From Mycobacterium sp. M26 (GTDB lineage: Bacteria; Actinomycetota; Actinomycetes; Mycobacteriales; Mycobacteriaceae), in the NCBI RefSeq assembly GCF_001494595.1, contig NZ_LN929908.1, forward strand, positions 3,021,139 to 3,085,138: a DNA stretch of 64,000 bases. Reading direction: 5' to 3'. Shown here in pieces: positions 34,018 to 42,720 of the stretch. Both the position numbers and the translations under genes were made by a program. Positions within the stretch are counted from its first letter, which is position 1. Each line of letters begins with the position of its first letter. The notes beneath the pieces are model-generated. The model made no database searches. It was not told where the DNA came from and saw only the letters and a list, made by a program, of their open reading frames with translations.

Positions 34018-36267
34018 TCAGCCTTTCCGACCGGTAGCCCCGAAGTTGCGCAGCCGCAAGCTGTTCGAGACGACGAAGAACGAGGAGAACGCCATCGCCG
34101 CACCGGCGATGAGCGGATTGAGCATGCCCGCGGCGGCGATCGGGATCGCGGCCACGTTGTAACCGAACGCCCAGAACAGATTGACCCTGATGGTGCGCAT
34201 GGTGGCGCGGGCCAGATCCAGTGCCTGCGGGACGATGTCGAGATCGTCGCGCACCAGGATGATGTCGGCGGCCCCGATTGCGACGTCGGTGCCACGGCCG
34301 ATCGCCAGGCCCAGATCCGCCGACGCCAGCGCGGGGCCGTCGTTGATGCCGTCGCCGACCATCGCGACCACCCGGCCGCGCTCGCGCAGTTGCTCGATGA
34401 CGTCGACTTTGCCCTCGGGCAGCACTTCGGCGATCACCTCGTCGATACCGACCTGGGCCGCCACCGCACCTGCCGCCGAGGCGTTGTCGCCGGTGAGCAG
34501 CACGGTGCGCAGTCCCCTGCCGTGCAGGTCCGCCACGGCCTGGGCGGCGGACTCCTTGACCGCATCGGCCACCGCGATCGCACCGCACACCGCGCCGTCG
34601 ACCGCGACCAGAACCACCGTCTCCCCACGGGATTCGCCGGCCCGCCAGGCGGTCTCCAGTTCGGCGGGCAACGCGGTATCGCCGCGCACCCACGACGGGC
34701 GGCCCACGGTGACCTGCCTGCCCGACACCTCGCCGGTGACTCCCCGGCCGGCATAGGAGCGGAAGTCCTCGACCTCCCCCCGGTCCGCCACCGCACCGGT
34801 GATCGCCACGGCCACCGCATGTTCGGAGGCCGCCTCGACGGCGGCGGCCAGCGCGAGCACCTCGTCGGCCGTCCAGCCCGGTGCGGCAGTCACGCCGGTG
34901 ACGGTGAGATGCCCGGTGGTCAGCGTGCCGGTCTTGTCGAACACCACGGTGTCCACGGCGCGGATGGCCTCCAGCGCCCGGTAACCCTTGAGGAAGATAC
35001 CGAGCTGGGCCCCGCGGCCCGAGGCCACCATCATGGCCGTCGGGGTGGCCAGGCCCAGGGCACACGGGCAGGCGATCACCAGCACGGCCAGCGCGGCCGA
35101 GAACGCCCGATCAGCTCCGGCCCCGGACAGCAGCCAGACCGCGGCCGTCACGGCGGCGATGACGAACACCGCGGGCACGAACACCCCGGCGATCCGGTCG
35201 GCCAGCCGCTGGGCGTCGGCCTTCTGCGCCTGGGCCTCCTCGACCAGCCGCACCATGCCGGCGAACTGGGTGTCGGCGCCGACCGCGGCCGCCTCGACGA
35301 TCAACCGGCCGTCGAGCACCACCGTGCCGCCGATCACCCGGCCACCCGGGTGGACGCGGGCCGGCGTGGACTCGCCGGTCATCGCGCTCATGTCGATCGC
35401 TGCGCTGCCGTCCATCACCAGGCCGTCGGCGGCGATGGTCTCGCCCGGCCGCACCACGAAGCGCTGTTGTTCCTTCAGCTCGTCGGCGGGGATCACCATC
35501 TCGGTGCCGTCGCCCAGCAGGACCGTCACGTTCTTGGCGCTCAGCGCGGCCAGCGCCCGCAGTGCGCTACCGGCCCGCGACTTGGCCTTGGCCTCGAAGT
35601 ACCGGCCGGCCAGGATGAACACCGTGACGCCGGCGGCGACCTCCAGATAGATCGCGTCGCTGCTGAGTAGGGCCTGCCAGATCCCGTTCGTCTGGCGCAG
35701 GCCGTGGCCGAGAAAGATCGTGTACAGCGACCACAGCGTGGCCGCGGAGACACCGACCGAGATCAACGTCTCCATCGAGGCGGTGCCGTGCCGGGCATTG
35801 CGCAGCGCCACCCGATGAAACGGCCAGGCGGCCCAGGTGACGATGGGTAGTGCCAGCGCGGTCAGCACCCAGCCCCACCCGGTGAACCGGGTGCTGGGCA
35901 CCACGGCGAACATCACCGACAGGTCGGCCAGCGGAACGAACAACACGGCTGCGATCGCGAGCCGGCGCAGCAGGCTGCGCGCGGTCTGCTCGTCGGGGTC
36001 GGCCACCTCGACCGGCGTCGAGGTGCGCGGCGCGGCGTCGTAGCCGGCCTTGCGGACCACCTCGCACAGATCGTCGGTGGCCACCGAGTCAGCGGCATCG
36101 ATGGTGGCGACCCGGGTGGCGTAGTTGACCGTGGCGTGCACGCCGTCGACCTTGTTCAGCTTGGTCTCGACCCGTGCGGCGCACGCGGCACACGACATTC
36201 CGGAGACGTCGAGTTGGACCCGGCGGACGTCGGTATCGGCGACGCCGCCGACGACGGATGCCGTCAT
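34018..36267 (-). CDS. Copper-translocating P1B-type ATPase (CtpA/CtpB-like)
   Basis: A 749-residue Cu(I) pump. One N-terminal metal-binding domain has GMSCAAC (23-29); eight membrane helices follow, with CPC at 400-402 in the ion path, the A-domain TGES (297-300), the phosphorylated Asp444 in DKTGT, the HP motif in EHAVAVA, and GDGINDGPAL. The last helices carry NPLIAGAAMAFSSFFVVSNSLRL. It resembles mycobacterial CtpA/CtpB. GAGGAGG lies 3 nt before the ATG. It is divergent from sigC with 190 bp between. Whether it exports copper or loads exported enzymes cannot be told from sequence. Confidence 0.93.
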   Translation of the reverse strand: MTASVVGGVADTDVRRVQLDVSGMSCAACAARVETKLNKVDGVHATVNYATRVATIDAADSVATDDLCEVVRKAGYDAAPRTSTPVEVADPDEQTARSLLRRLAIAAVLFVPLADLSVMFAVVPSTRFTGWGWVLTALALPIVTWAAWPFHRVALRNARHGTASMETLISVGVSAATLWSLYTIFLGHGLRQTNGIWQALLSSDAIYLEVAAGVTVFILAGRYFEAKAKSRAGSALRALAALSAKNVTVLLGDGTEMVIPADELKEQQRFVVRPGETIAADGLVMDGSAAIDMSAMTGESTPARVHPGGRVIGGTVVLDGRLIVEAAAVGADTQFAGMVRLVEEAQAQKADAQRLADRIAGVFVPAVFVIAAVTAAVWLLSGAGADRAFSAALAVLVIACPCALGLATPTAMMVASGRGAQLGIFLKGYRALEAIRAVDTVVFDKTGTLTTGHLTVTGVTAAPGWTADEVLALAAAVEAASEHAVAVAITGAVADRGEVEDFRSYAGRGVTGEVSGRQVTVGRPSWVRGDTALPAELETAWRAGESRGETVVLVAVDGAVCGAIAVADAVKESAAQAVADLHGRGLRTVLLTGDNASAAGAVAAQVGIDEVIAEVLPEGKVDVIEQLRERGRVVAMVGDGINDGPALASADLGLAIGRGTDVAIGAADIILVRDDLDIVPQALDLARATMRTIRVNLFWAFGYNVAAIPIAAAGMLNPLIAGAAMAFSSFFVVSNSLRLRNFGATGRKG

Positions 36268-36445
36268 CGTCCTCCTCGTCGATCGACAGTGTTCGGCTCA
36301 AGTCGATTAGTCGGACGCCGGCGGCATTCGGTTCCCGCGAAAAAGAAACCCCTGGTGCCGGGCCGTTCGACCCCCTCCAAACTACTCCCGCGGGGGCAGG
36401 GTCCGTTCCGACGGGGCTGGACGTGTGGCCGCGGCCGCGATCCCC

Positions 36446-36458
36446 TAGTCTGCTCTCG
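36446..36458 (+). promoter_or_regulatory. -10 box TAGTCT of sigC (leaderless)
   Basis: TAGTCT at 36446-36451 lies 6 nt before the sigC GTG at 36458, so the transcript would begin at the start codon. The 190-bp gap to the divergent copper ATPase gene holds no other open frame. Confidence 0.55.
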
Positions 36459-37012
36459 TGGCCGAACGCGACGAGGACCAGGTGACCTCATGGGCGCTGG
36501 CCGCCGGACGCGGTGACAACGCCGCACTCGACGCCTTCATCCGGGCCACCGAACGTGATGTGTGGCGCACGGTCGCCTTCCTCGGTGACCCCGGCAACGC
36601 CGACGACCTGACCCAGGAGACGTACCTCCGGGCGCTGGGTTCACTACCCCGGTTCTCCGGACGCTCCTCGGCCCGAACCTGGCTGCTGTCCATCGCCCGG
36701 CGCGTGGTGGTCGACCAGATCCGGCGCAATCAGGCCCGCCCCCGCTCCGCCGGCTACACCGTCGATCTCGACCAGGTGCTCGACACCCGGCGCAGCGCGG
36801 CCCGCTTCGAGGACATCATCGAGATCCGGATGCTTCTCGACGGACTGGACGAGGATCGCCGCCAAGCGCTGATGCTCACCCAGGTGCTCGGACTGTCCTA
36901 CGCCGAGGCCGCCGAGGTGTGCGGGTGCCCGGTCGGCACCATCCGCTCCCGGGTGGCCCGGGCCCGTGATGACCTGATGGTCGCCGCCAGCCGCGACGAC
37001 CAGGTGGGCTGA
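36458..37012 (+). CDS. sigC: ECF-type RNA polymerase sigma factor SigC
   Basis: A 184-residue two-domain ECF sigma factor. Region 2 reads RDVWRTVAFLGDPGNADDLTQET with SARTWLLSIARRVVVDQIRR for -10 recognition; region 4 reads LSYAEAAEVCGCPVGTIRSRVARARDDL. Similarity to M. tuberculosis SigC (Rv2069) is strong along the whole length. SigC there has been linked to copper acquisition genes including ctpB. Here it sits between a copper ATPase operon and a small membrane protein gene, which supports that link. Confidence 0.92.
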   Translation: MAERDEDQVTSWALAAGRGDNAALDAFIRATERDVWRTVAFLGDPGNADDLTQETYLRALGSLPRFSGRSSARTWLLSIARRVVVDQIRRNQARPRSAGYTVDLDQVLDTRRSAARFEDIIEIRMLLDGLDEDRRQALMLTQVLGLSYAEAAEVCGCPVGTIRSRVARARDDLMVAASRDDQVG

Positions 37013-37044
37013 GCCGGGAACCACGGGGCGGCGGGATCCGACCA

Positions 37045-37578
37045 GTGAACGTGCACACCCGTAACGACGACCTCGACGCGATGTGTCGCCGCATCGAGCG
37101 ACAGGTGTTCGAGGATGTCTGGATCGGACGGCGGCGCACCCGCCTCACCGGGGTGACCGTGGCGATCCTGGTCGCGGCGGCAGCCGCCGGTTGGTCAGAC
37201 GTCCACACCCGCGCCGCGGACGGTACACCGGGAATCGCCATCTGTTCGGTGGCTCTGGTGCTGTTCACCGCCACGGCGGTGCTGTCATCAATTGCGTTGA
37301 TGCACAGCACTTTCCGGCGGTGCACCGTGGCGGCTTACGGCGGCGGGCTGGGCACCGTCGTCGGCTTGGGTGTGCTGTGGTGGCATCAAACCACTCCGTA
37401 CGCCTCGTGCCCCGGACCGGGACCGTGGATGGTGGCCGGGTTCTTGTCGTCGGCGGCGCTGACGCTGCTGTGGTTGACGGCCGTTCTCACCCCGCTGGAA
37501 CGTTCGCAGCCCGATCTGCGGCTCAGTCCAGAAAGCCGTGCAGCAGCGCGGCCGAGCCCGCGACGTGGGCCCGCATAG
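37045..37578 (+). CDS. Small membrane protein downstream of sigC
   Basis: A 177-residue protein with a charged N-terminus (DDLDAMCRRIERQVFEDVWIGRRRTR) and four hydrophobic segments (about 34-50, 65-85, 95-113, 126-146). I do not recognise a family. It follows sigC by 32 bp and is probably co-transcribed. Regulation of SigC through the cytoplasmic N-terminus is possible but unproven. Its last 56 bp overlap the 3' end of the convergent GntR gene, so the exact C-terminus may be questioned, but the frame stays open to the stop. Confidence 0.65.
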   Translation: MNVHTRNDDLDAMCRRIERQVFEDVWIGRRRTRLTGVTVAILVAAAAAGWSDVHTRAADGTPGIAICSVALVLFTATAVLSSIALMHSTFRRCTVAAYGGGLGTVVGLGVLWWHQTTPYASCPGPGPWMVAGFLSSAALTLLWLTAVLTPLERSQPDLRLSPESRAAARPSPRRGPA

Positions 37579-38245
37579 CCGACTCGGCGGCCGCCACATC
37601 CCCGGCGAGGATCGCGATGACGATGGCCTCGTGCTGTTCGTCGGAGTGGGCGATGTTGCGCCGCAACAACGGAATCTGGTCCAGCAGCGCATTGAGGCGC
37701 ATCCGGTTCTCGGCCACCAGCGGCACCAGTGATGGTGTGCCGGCGGCCTCGGCGATTGCCAGGTGCAGCCGCGAGTCCAACCGCCGGTAGTCGTCCGGGT
37801 CGGCTCCGCGCACGTCGGCCAGCCGCGACCACAGGCCTTCGCGCTCGGCGGCGGTCAGGGTGCGGGTGGCGGCCATCCGGGCGGCTCCGACTTCCAGGAC
37901 TTCCCGCAGCCGCAGCGCGTCGTCGAGCTCGTCGCGGTTGACCCGGACCGCCTCGTCACTCGGGGCGGGCAATTCCTCGGCCAGGAACGTGCCGCCGTAG
38001 CGGCCGCGCCGCGACACCAGGTAGCCGGCGTCGGCCAGCGACTTGATGGCCTCCCGCACGGTGTCGCGGCTGACGCCGAGTTTGGCGGCCAGCTCCCGCT
38101 CCGGGGGCAGCGAGTCACCCGGGGCGAGCACACCGAGCCGGATGGTCTGCAGCAGCCGGCCGACGGTGTCCTCGAAGGCGTTGCCGGGCCGCACCGGACG
38201 CAGCAGGGCCTCGGAGGCCACTGCTGATTCCGGATCGGCCGACAT
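37523..38245 (-). CDS. GntR/FadR family transcription regulator
   Basis: A 240-residue regulator. The winged HTH at about 20-90 has LPPERELAAKLGVSRDTVREAIKSLADAGYL and RRGRYGGTFL; the FCD ligand-binding helices follow, with DSRLHLAIAEAAGTPSL and a metal-site-like HSDEQHEAIVIAIL. AAGGAG lies 8 nt before the ATG. It is 13 bp downstream of the SDR stop on the same strand, so it is the last gene of the glnA4-puuD-aldC-SDR operon and probably controls it. Confidence 0.9.
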   Translation of the reverse strand: MSADPESAVASEALLRPVRPGNAFEDTVGRLLQTIRLGVLAPGDSLPPERELAAKLGVSRDTVREAIKSLADAGYLVSRRGRYGGTFLAEELPAPSDEAVRVNRDELDDALRLREVLEVGAARMAATRTLTAAEREGLWSRLADVRGADPDDYRRLDSRLHLAIAEAAGTPSLVPLVAENRMRLNALLDQIPLLRRNIAHSDEQHEAIVIAILAGDVAAAESAMRAHVAGSAALLHGFLD

Positions 38246-38258
38246 AGGTGAAGCTCCT

Positions 38259-39044
38259 TTACAGCGGGGTCACATAGTGGCCACTGATACCACCATCGAC
38301 CAGGAACGTCGAGCCCGTGATGAACGACGAGTCGTCACTGGCCAGGAACGCCACCGCCGCGGCCAGCTCTTCGGGCTCGGCGAAGCGGCCCATCGGCACG
38401 TGCACCAGCCGTCGGGCCGCCCGCTCGGGATCCTTGGCGAACAGCTCCTGCAGCAGCGGGGTGTTCACCGGTCCGGGGCACAGCGCGTTGACGCGGATTC
38501 CCTGGCGGGCGAACTGGACACCGAGTTCGCGCGACATCGCCAGCACACCGCCCTTGGACGCGGTGTAGGAGATCTGCGAGGTGGCCGACCCCATCACCGC
38601 GACGAACGACGCGGTGTTGATGATCGATCCCTTCTGCGCGGGCACCATGTGCCGCAACGCCGCCCGGCAGCACAGGTACACACTCTTGAGGTTGATGTCC
38701 TGCACCTTCTGCCAGGCCGGCAGCTCGGTGTTCTCGATCAGGTCGTCATCGGGCGGCGAGATGCCGGCGTTGTTGAACGCGATGTCCACCGAGCCGTAGG
38801 TGGCCGCGGCGGTGTCGAACAGGTTGTTGACCGCGATCTCGTCGGAAACGTCCACCGGCACAAAGGTTCCGCCCAGTTCCTCGGCGACGTCCTTACCGGT
38901 CTTGGGGTCGATGTCGCCCACCACGATGGTGGCACCCTCGGCATGTAACCGCCTGGCGGTGGCCAGCCCGATACCACTGGCGGCACCGGTGATGACGGCA
39001 ACCTTGCCGGACAGCCGTTGGGTCAGATCGACTTTCGAGGTCAT
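38259..39044 (-). CDS. Short-chain dehydrogenase/reductase (Rv2857c-like)
   Basis: A 261-residue classical SDR. Cofactor motif TGAASGIGLATARRL near residue 20, NNAGIS in mid-sequence and the catalytic Tyr-x3-Lys in SYTASKGG are present, with a typical C-terminal FITGSTFLVDGGISG. The start overlaps the aldC stop (ATGA). Cofactor preference (Asp after the second strand, VVGDIDPK) points to NAD. The likely substrate is an intermediate of the amine pathway served by the neighbouring genes, such as a hydroxy acid, but this is inference. Confidence 0.9.
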   Translation of the reverse strand: MTSKVDLTQRLSGKVAVITGAASGIGLATARRLHAEGATIVVGDIDPKTGKDVAEELGGTFVPVDVSDEIAVNNLFDTAAATYGSVDIAFNNAGISPPDDDLIENTELPAWQKVQDINLKSVYLCCRAALRHMVPAQKGSIINTASFVAVMGSATSQISYTASKGGVLAMSRELGVQFARQGIRVNALCPGPVNTPLLQELFAKDPERAARRLVHVPMGRFAEPEELAAAVAFLASDDSSFITGSTFLVDGGISGHYVTPL

Positions 39045-40405
39045 GCTTCTCCGATCGCGAAAAAGACGTTCTTGGTTTCCGTGAAGTGCAGCGGGGCGTC
39101 GGGTCCGAGTTCACGGCCGAGTCCGGACTGCTTGAACCCCCCGAACGGGGTGTTGTACCGCACCGAGGAGTGCGAGTTCACGCTGAGGTTGCCCGCCTCG
39201 ACCGCCCGGGAGACCCGCAGCGCACGAGACAGGTTGTCGGTCCAGATCGAGCCGGACAGACCGTATTCAGTGTCGTTGGCCAGCGCGATCGCGTCGGCCT
39301 CGTCCTCGAACGGCAGCACGGTGACGACCGGCCCGAAGATCTCCTCGGTCACGGTGCGGTCGGTGCGCGCCGGGGTGAGCACGGTCGGCGGGAACCAGTA
39401 GCCGGGCCCGTCGGGCGCCGAGCCGCGGAACGCCACCGGGGCGTCGTCGGGAACATAGGCCGCCACCGAATCGAAGTGCTTGCGCGATACCAGTGGGCCC
39501 ATCTCGGTGTCGCGTGCCGCGGGGTCACCGACAACCAGGCCCTTGACCGCGGGTTCGAGCAGCTCCATGAACCTGTCGAATACGCTGCGCTGCACCAGGA
39601 TCCGACTACGGGCGCAGCAGTCCTGCCCGGCGTTGTCGAACACGCCGTACGGCGCAGTGGCCGCCGCCTTCTCCAGGTCGCAGTCGTCGAACACGATGTT
39701 GGCGCTCTTGCCGCCGAGTTCCAGGGTCACCCGCTTGACCTGAGCGGCAGCCCCGGCCATCACTGTGGTGCCGACCTCGGTCGAACCGGTGAACACGATC
39801 TTGCGGATGTCGGGGTGGCTGATGAAGCGCTCCCCCACCACCGATCCCTTACCCGGCAGCACCTGGAAGAGGTCGGCGGGCAGGCCCGCCTCGAGCGCGA
39901 GTTCTCCGAGCCGGATCGAGGTCAGCGGCGTCCATTCGGCCGGCTTGAGCACCACCGCGTTGCCGGCAGCCAGTGCCGGGGCGAACCCCCACGCGGCGAT
40001 CGGCATCGGGAAGTTCCACGGGGTGATCACGCCGATCACACCCATCGGCTCGTTGAACGTGACGTCCAGGCCGCCGGCCACCGGAATCTGCTTGCCGGAC
40101 AACCGCTCCGGGGTGGCCGAATAGAACTGCAGCACGTCGCGGACGTGGCCGGCCTCCCACTCGGCGGCGCCGACGGGATGTCCGGAGTTGGCGACCTCCA
40201 GGGCGGCCAGCTCACCGACATGGGCGTCGACGATCGCGGCGAACGCCCGCAGCGCGGCGGCCCGTTCGGCGGGGGCCTGTGCCGCCCAGGCCTTCTGCGC
40301 CACCGTGGCGCGGGCGATCGCGTCGTCGACACCGGCGACGTCGGTGAGTTCGACGCTGCGCAACACCTGCTCGGTGGCCGGATTGATCAGCTCTGTAGAG
40401 GTCAC
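39041..40405 (-). CDS. aldC: Aldehyde dehydrogenase (Rv2858c-like)
   Basis: A 454-residue NAD(P)-dependent aldehyde dehydrogenase. Visible are ITPWNFPMPIAAWGFAPALA, the nucleotide-loop FTGSTEVGT, the general base Glu in VTLELGGKSANIV and the catalytic Cys in NAGQDCCARSRI, plus EIFGPVVTVLPF. Beside the gamma-glutamyl hydrolase and GlnA4, a gamma-glutamylaminobutyraldehyde dehydrogenase role (PuuC-like) is likely. GTG start at 40403-40405 overlaps the amidotransferase stop by 4 bp. Confidence 0.92.
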   Translation of the reverse strand: MTSTELINPATEQVLRSVELTDVAGVDDAIARATVAQKAWAAQAPAERAAALRAFAAIVDAHVGELAALEVANSGHPVGAAEWEAGHVRDVLQFYSATPERLSGKQIPVAGGLDVTFNEPMGVIGVITPWNFPMPIAAWGFAPALAAGNAVVLKPAEWTPLTSIRLGELALEAGLPADLFQVLPGKGSVVGERFISHPDIRKIVFTGSTEVGTTVMAGAAAQVKRVTLELGGKSANIVFDDCDLEKAAATAPYGVFDNAGQDCCARSRILVQRSVFDRFMELLEPAVKGLVVGDPAARDTEMGPLVSRKHFDSVAAYVPDDAPVAFRGSAPDGPGYWFPPTVLTPARTDRTVTEEIFGPVVTVLPFEDEADAIALANDTEYGLSGSIWTDNLSRALRVSRAVEAGNLSVNSHSSVRYNTPFGGFKQSGLGRELGPDAPLHFTETKNVFFAIGEA

Positions 40406-41145
40406 AGGTCAACTTTCTCGGTCGTATACGCCCGCGCGGCATTCACCAGTCCGGCGAACACCCGCAGGTCGTCCAGGGTTTCCTCGGGATGCCACTGCAC
40501 GGCGAGCACGAAGTCGTGGCCGGGCATCTCGACGGCCTCGATCACGCCGTCGCTGTCCCGGGCACTGACCACCAGACCGTCACCGAGCCGGTCGATGGCT
40601 TGGTGGTGGTAGCACTGCGCATCGGAGGTCTCGCCGATCAGTCCGGCGAGCTTACTGCCCTCGATGGTGCGCACCGTCGAGGTGGAGAACACCGCGTTGC
40701 CCTGCTGGTGGCGGGTGTGCCCCAGGATGTCGGGCAGGTGCTGGTGCAGCGTGCCACCCAGAGCCACGTTGAGCACCTGGGCGCCACGGCAGATTCCGAG
40801 AATCGGCATCCGGCGGCGCAGCGCACCGGCCAGCAGCGCGAACTCCCAGGCATCGCGGTCACGGGCGGGCTCATCGGTGGTGGGGTGCGGGTCGTGGCCG
40901 TAGGCGGCCGGGTCGACGTCCTTGCCGCCGGTGATGATCAGACCGTCGATCCGGTCGAGCACGCGCTCGACGATCTCGGCGTCGACGGGCTGCGGGGGCA
41001 GCAGCGTGGCGATACCACCGGCCAGCGTCACACCCTGGATGTAGATACCGGGCAGGAAGCTGGCGTGCACATCCCACACCCCGGTCTGCGCCTGCTGAAG
41101 GTAGGTGGTCAGGCCGACCACCGGCCTGAGGTCAGAGCCGCTCAA
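40402..41145 (-). CDS. puuD: Class I glutamine amidotransferase, gamma-Glu-GABA hydrolase-like
   Basis: A 247-residue peptidase C26 family protein (Rv2859c-like). The nucleophile elbow is GICRGAQVLNVALGG; HLPDILGHTRHQQGN and the catalytic His-Glu pair in VQWHPEE follow, as in E. coli PuuD, which frees GABA from gamma-glutamyl-GABA. The TTG at 41143-41145 overlaps glnA4 by 14 bp; a GTG at 41121 (VVGLTTYLQ) is an alternative. The symbol is by similarity and pathway context. Confidence 0.85.
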   Translation of the reverse strand: MSGSDLRPVVGLTTYLQQAQTGVWDVHASFLPGIYIQGVTLAGGIATLLPPQPVDAEIVERVLDRIDGLIITGGKDVDPAAYGHDPHPTTDEPARDRDAWEFALLAGALRRRMPILGICRGAQVLNVALGGTLHQHLPDILGHTRHQQGNAVFSTSTVRTIEGSKLAGLIGETSDAQCYHHQAIDRLGDGLVVSARDSDGVIEAVEMPGHDFVLAVQWHPEETLDDLRVFAGLVNAARAYTTEKVDL

Positions 41146-42514
41146 ATCCGCGCACCCTTTCCCAGTCGGTCACTGCGGAGTTGTACGCCGCCAGCTCCAC
41201 GCGCGCGTTGTTCAGGTAGTGCTCGACGACCTCATCGCCAAAGGCCTCGCGGGCCACGGTCGAGGATTCGAAGAGCGCAGCCGCTTCGGCCAACGTGGTC
41301 GGAAGCTTTTCTGCCCCACTGGTGTAGGCGTTGCCGGCGAAGGCGTCCGGCAGTTCCAGACCGTTGTCGATACCGTGCAGACCACCGGCCACCAGCGCGG
41401 CCACCGCCAGGTACTGGTTGACGTCACCGCCGGGGGCACGACACTCCATCCGCATGGAATGCCCGTGGCCCACCACCCGCAGCGCGCAGGTGCGGTTGTC
41501 CAACCCCCAGGCGATCGCCGTGGGCGCGAAGCTGCCCTCGACAAATCGCTTGTAGGAGTTGATGTTCGGCGCGTAGAACAGGGTCAGCTCGCGCAGGGTC
41601 GCCAGTTGCCCGGCGATGAAGCTGCGGAACATCGGTGACATTCCGAGCGGTTCGTCGTGATCGGCGAAGACCGGGCTGCCGTCGGCCCCGCGCAGCGAGA
41701 TGTGGATGTGACAGCTGTTGCCCTCGCGCTCATCGAATTTCGCCATGAACGTCAGGCTCTTGCCGTGCTGGTCGGCGATCTCTTTGGCGCCGTTCTTGTA
41801 GATCGTGTGGTTGTCACACGTCACCAGTGCACTGTCGTAGCGGAAGGCGATCTCCTGCTGGCCGAAGTTGCACTCGCCCTTGACGCCCTCGCAGTACATC
41901 CCAGCACCGTCCATGCCGAGCCGGATATCGCGCAGCAGCGGCTCCATCCGGGTCGAGGCGTGGATGGCGTAGTCGACGTTGTAGTCGGTGGACTTGGTCA
42001 GGCCGCGATAGCCCGCCGCCCACGCCTCGCGGAAGCTGTTGTCGAACACCATGAACTCGAGCTCGGTGCCGACGAAGGCTTCCAGGCCCCGCTGGGCCAG
42101 CCGGTCGAGCTGGGTGCGCAGGATGCTGCGTGGCGCCGCGGGCACCGGCCCACCGCCGACGAACGACAGGTCGGCCATCACCAGCGCGGTACCGGGCAGC
42201 CAGGGCAGCAGCCGCAGCGTGGAGAAGTCCGGGGTCATCACCATGTCGCCGTAGCCGGACTCCCAGCTGGACATGGCGTAACCGTCGACGGTGTTCATGT
42301 CGACGTCGACGGCCAGCAGGTAGTTGCAGCATTCGGCGCCGTGGGCGGCGACCTCCTCGACGAACAGCCGGGCCGCCACCCGCTTGCCGGTCAACCGGCC
42401 CTGCATGTCGGCGAAGGCGACGATCACGGTGTCGATCTCGCCGGCGGCCACCAGGGACTCCAACTCGACCTGAGTCAACAGCCCGGATCGGCGGGCACCA
42501 CCCTCAGACGTCAC
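41132..42514 (-). CDS. glnA4: Glutamine-synthetase-like gamma-glutamylpolyamine synthetase
   Basis: A 460-residue member of the glutamine synthetase fold, close to M. tuberculosis GlnA4 (Rv2860c). Blocks include VAFADMQGRLTGKRV, VKGECNFGQQEIAFRYD, KSLTFMAKFDEREGNSCHIHISLRG (ATP and metal ligands) and NRTCALRVVGHGHSMRMECRAPGGD. Related enzymes join glutamate to putrescine, ethanolamine or other amines. Start GTG 42512-42514 is chosen because AAGGGG lies 6 nt upstream; the frame is open to 42556. First gene of a five-gene operon ending with the GntR regulator. Confidence 0.92.
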   Translation of the reverse strand: MTSEGGARRSGLLTQVELESLVAAGEIDTVIVAFADMQGRLTGKRVAARLFVEEVAAHGAECCNYLLAVDVDMNTVDGYAMSSWESGYGDMVMTPDFSTLRLLPWLPGTALVMADLSFVGGGPVPAAPRSILRTQLDRLAQRGLEAFVGTELEFMVFDNSFREAWAAGYRGLTKSTDYNVDYAIHASTRMEPLLRDIRLGMDGAGMYCEGVKGECNFGQQEIAFRYDSALVTCDNHTIYKNGAKEIADQHGKSLTFMAKFDEREGNSCHIHISLRGADGSPVFADHDEPLGMSPMFRSFIAGQLATLRELTLFYAPNINSYKRFVEGSFAPTAIAWGLDNRTCALRVVGHGHSMRMECRAPGGDVNQYLAVAALVAGGLHGIDNGLELPDAFAGNAYTSGAEKLPTTLAEAAALFESSTVAREAFGDEVVEHYLNNARVELAAYNSAVTDWERVRGFERL

Positions 42515-42720
42515 ACGCGTCCCCTTCATCGACGGAATGATTCGACGGAAAGTCAACCATTGGAGCTCGCCTGGTCGGCGCCCTCTGCCACCAGATTTAC
42601 ATAAACGTCACTCCAAAGGTAGGACACCAGACCAATAGCACTCTAAAGTCCCTACTCAGAGCGCGCCGTGCCGACGCCTCCCTGCCACCACGCCCAGAAC
42701 GGATCAGAAGGAGTAGCGCT

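Noticed and set aside
36268..36457. CsoR-type copper operator in the ctp-sigC gap
   Set aside because: The GC-rich stretch has short palindromes such as CCCGCGGG but no full CsoR-like dyad I could defend.
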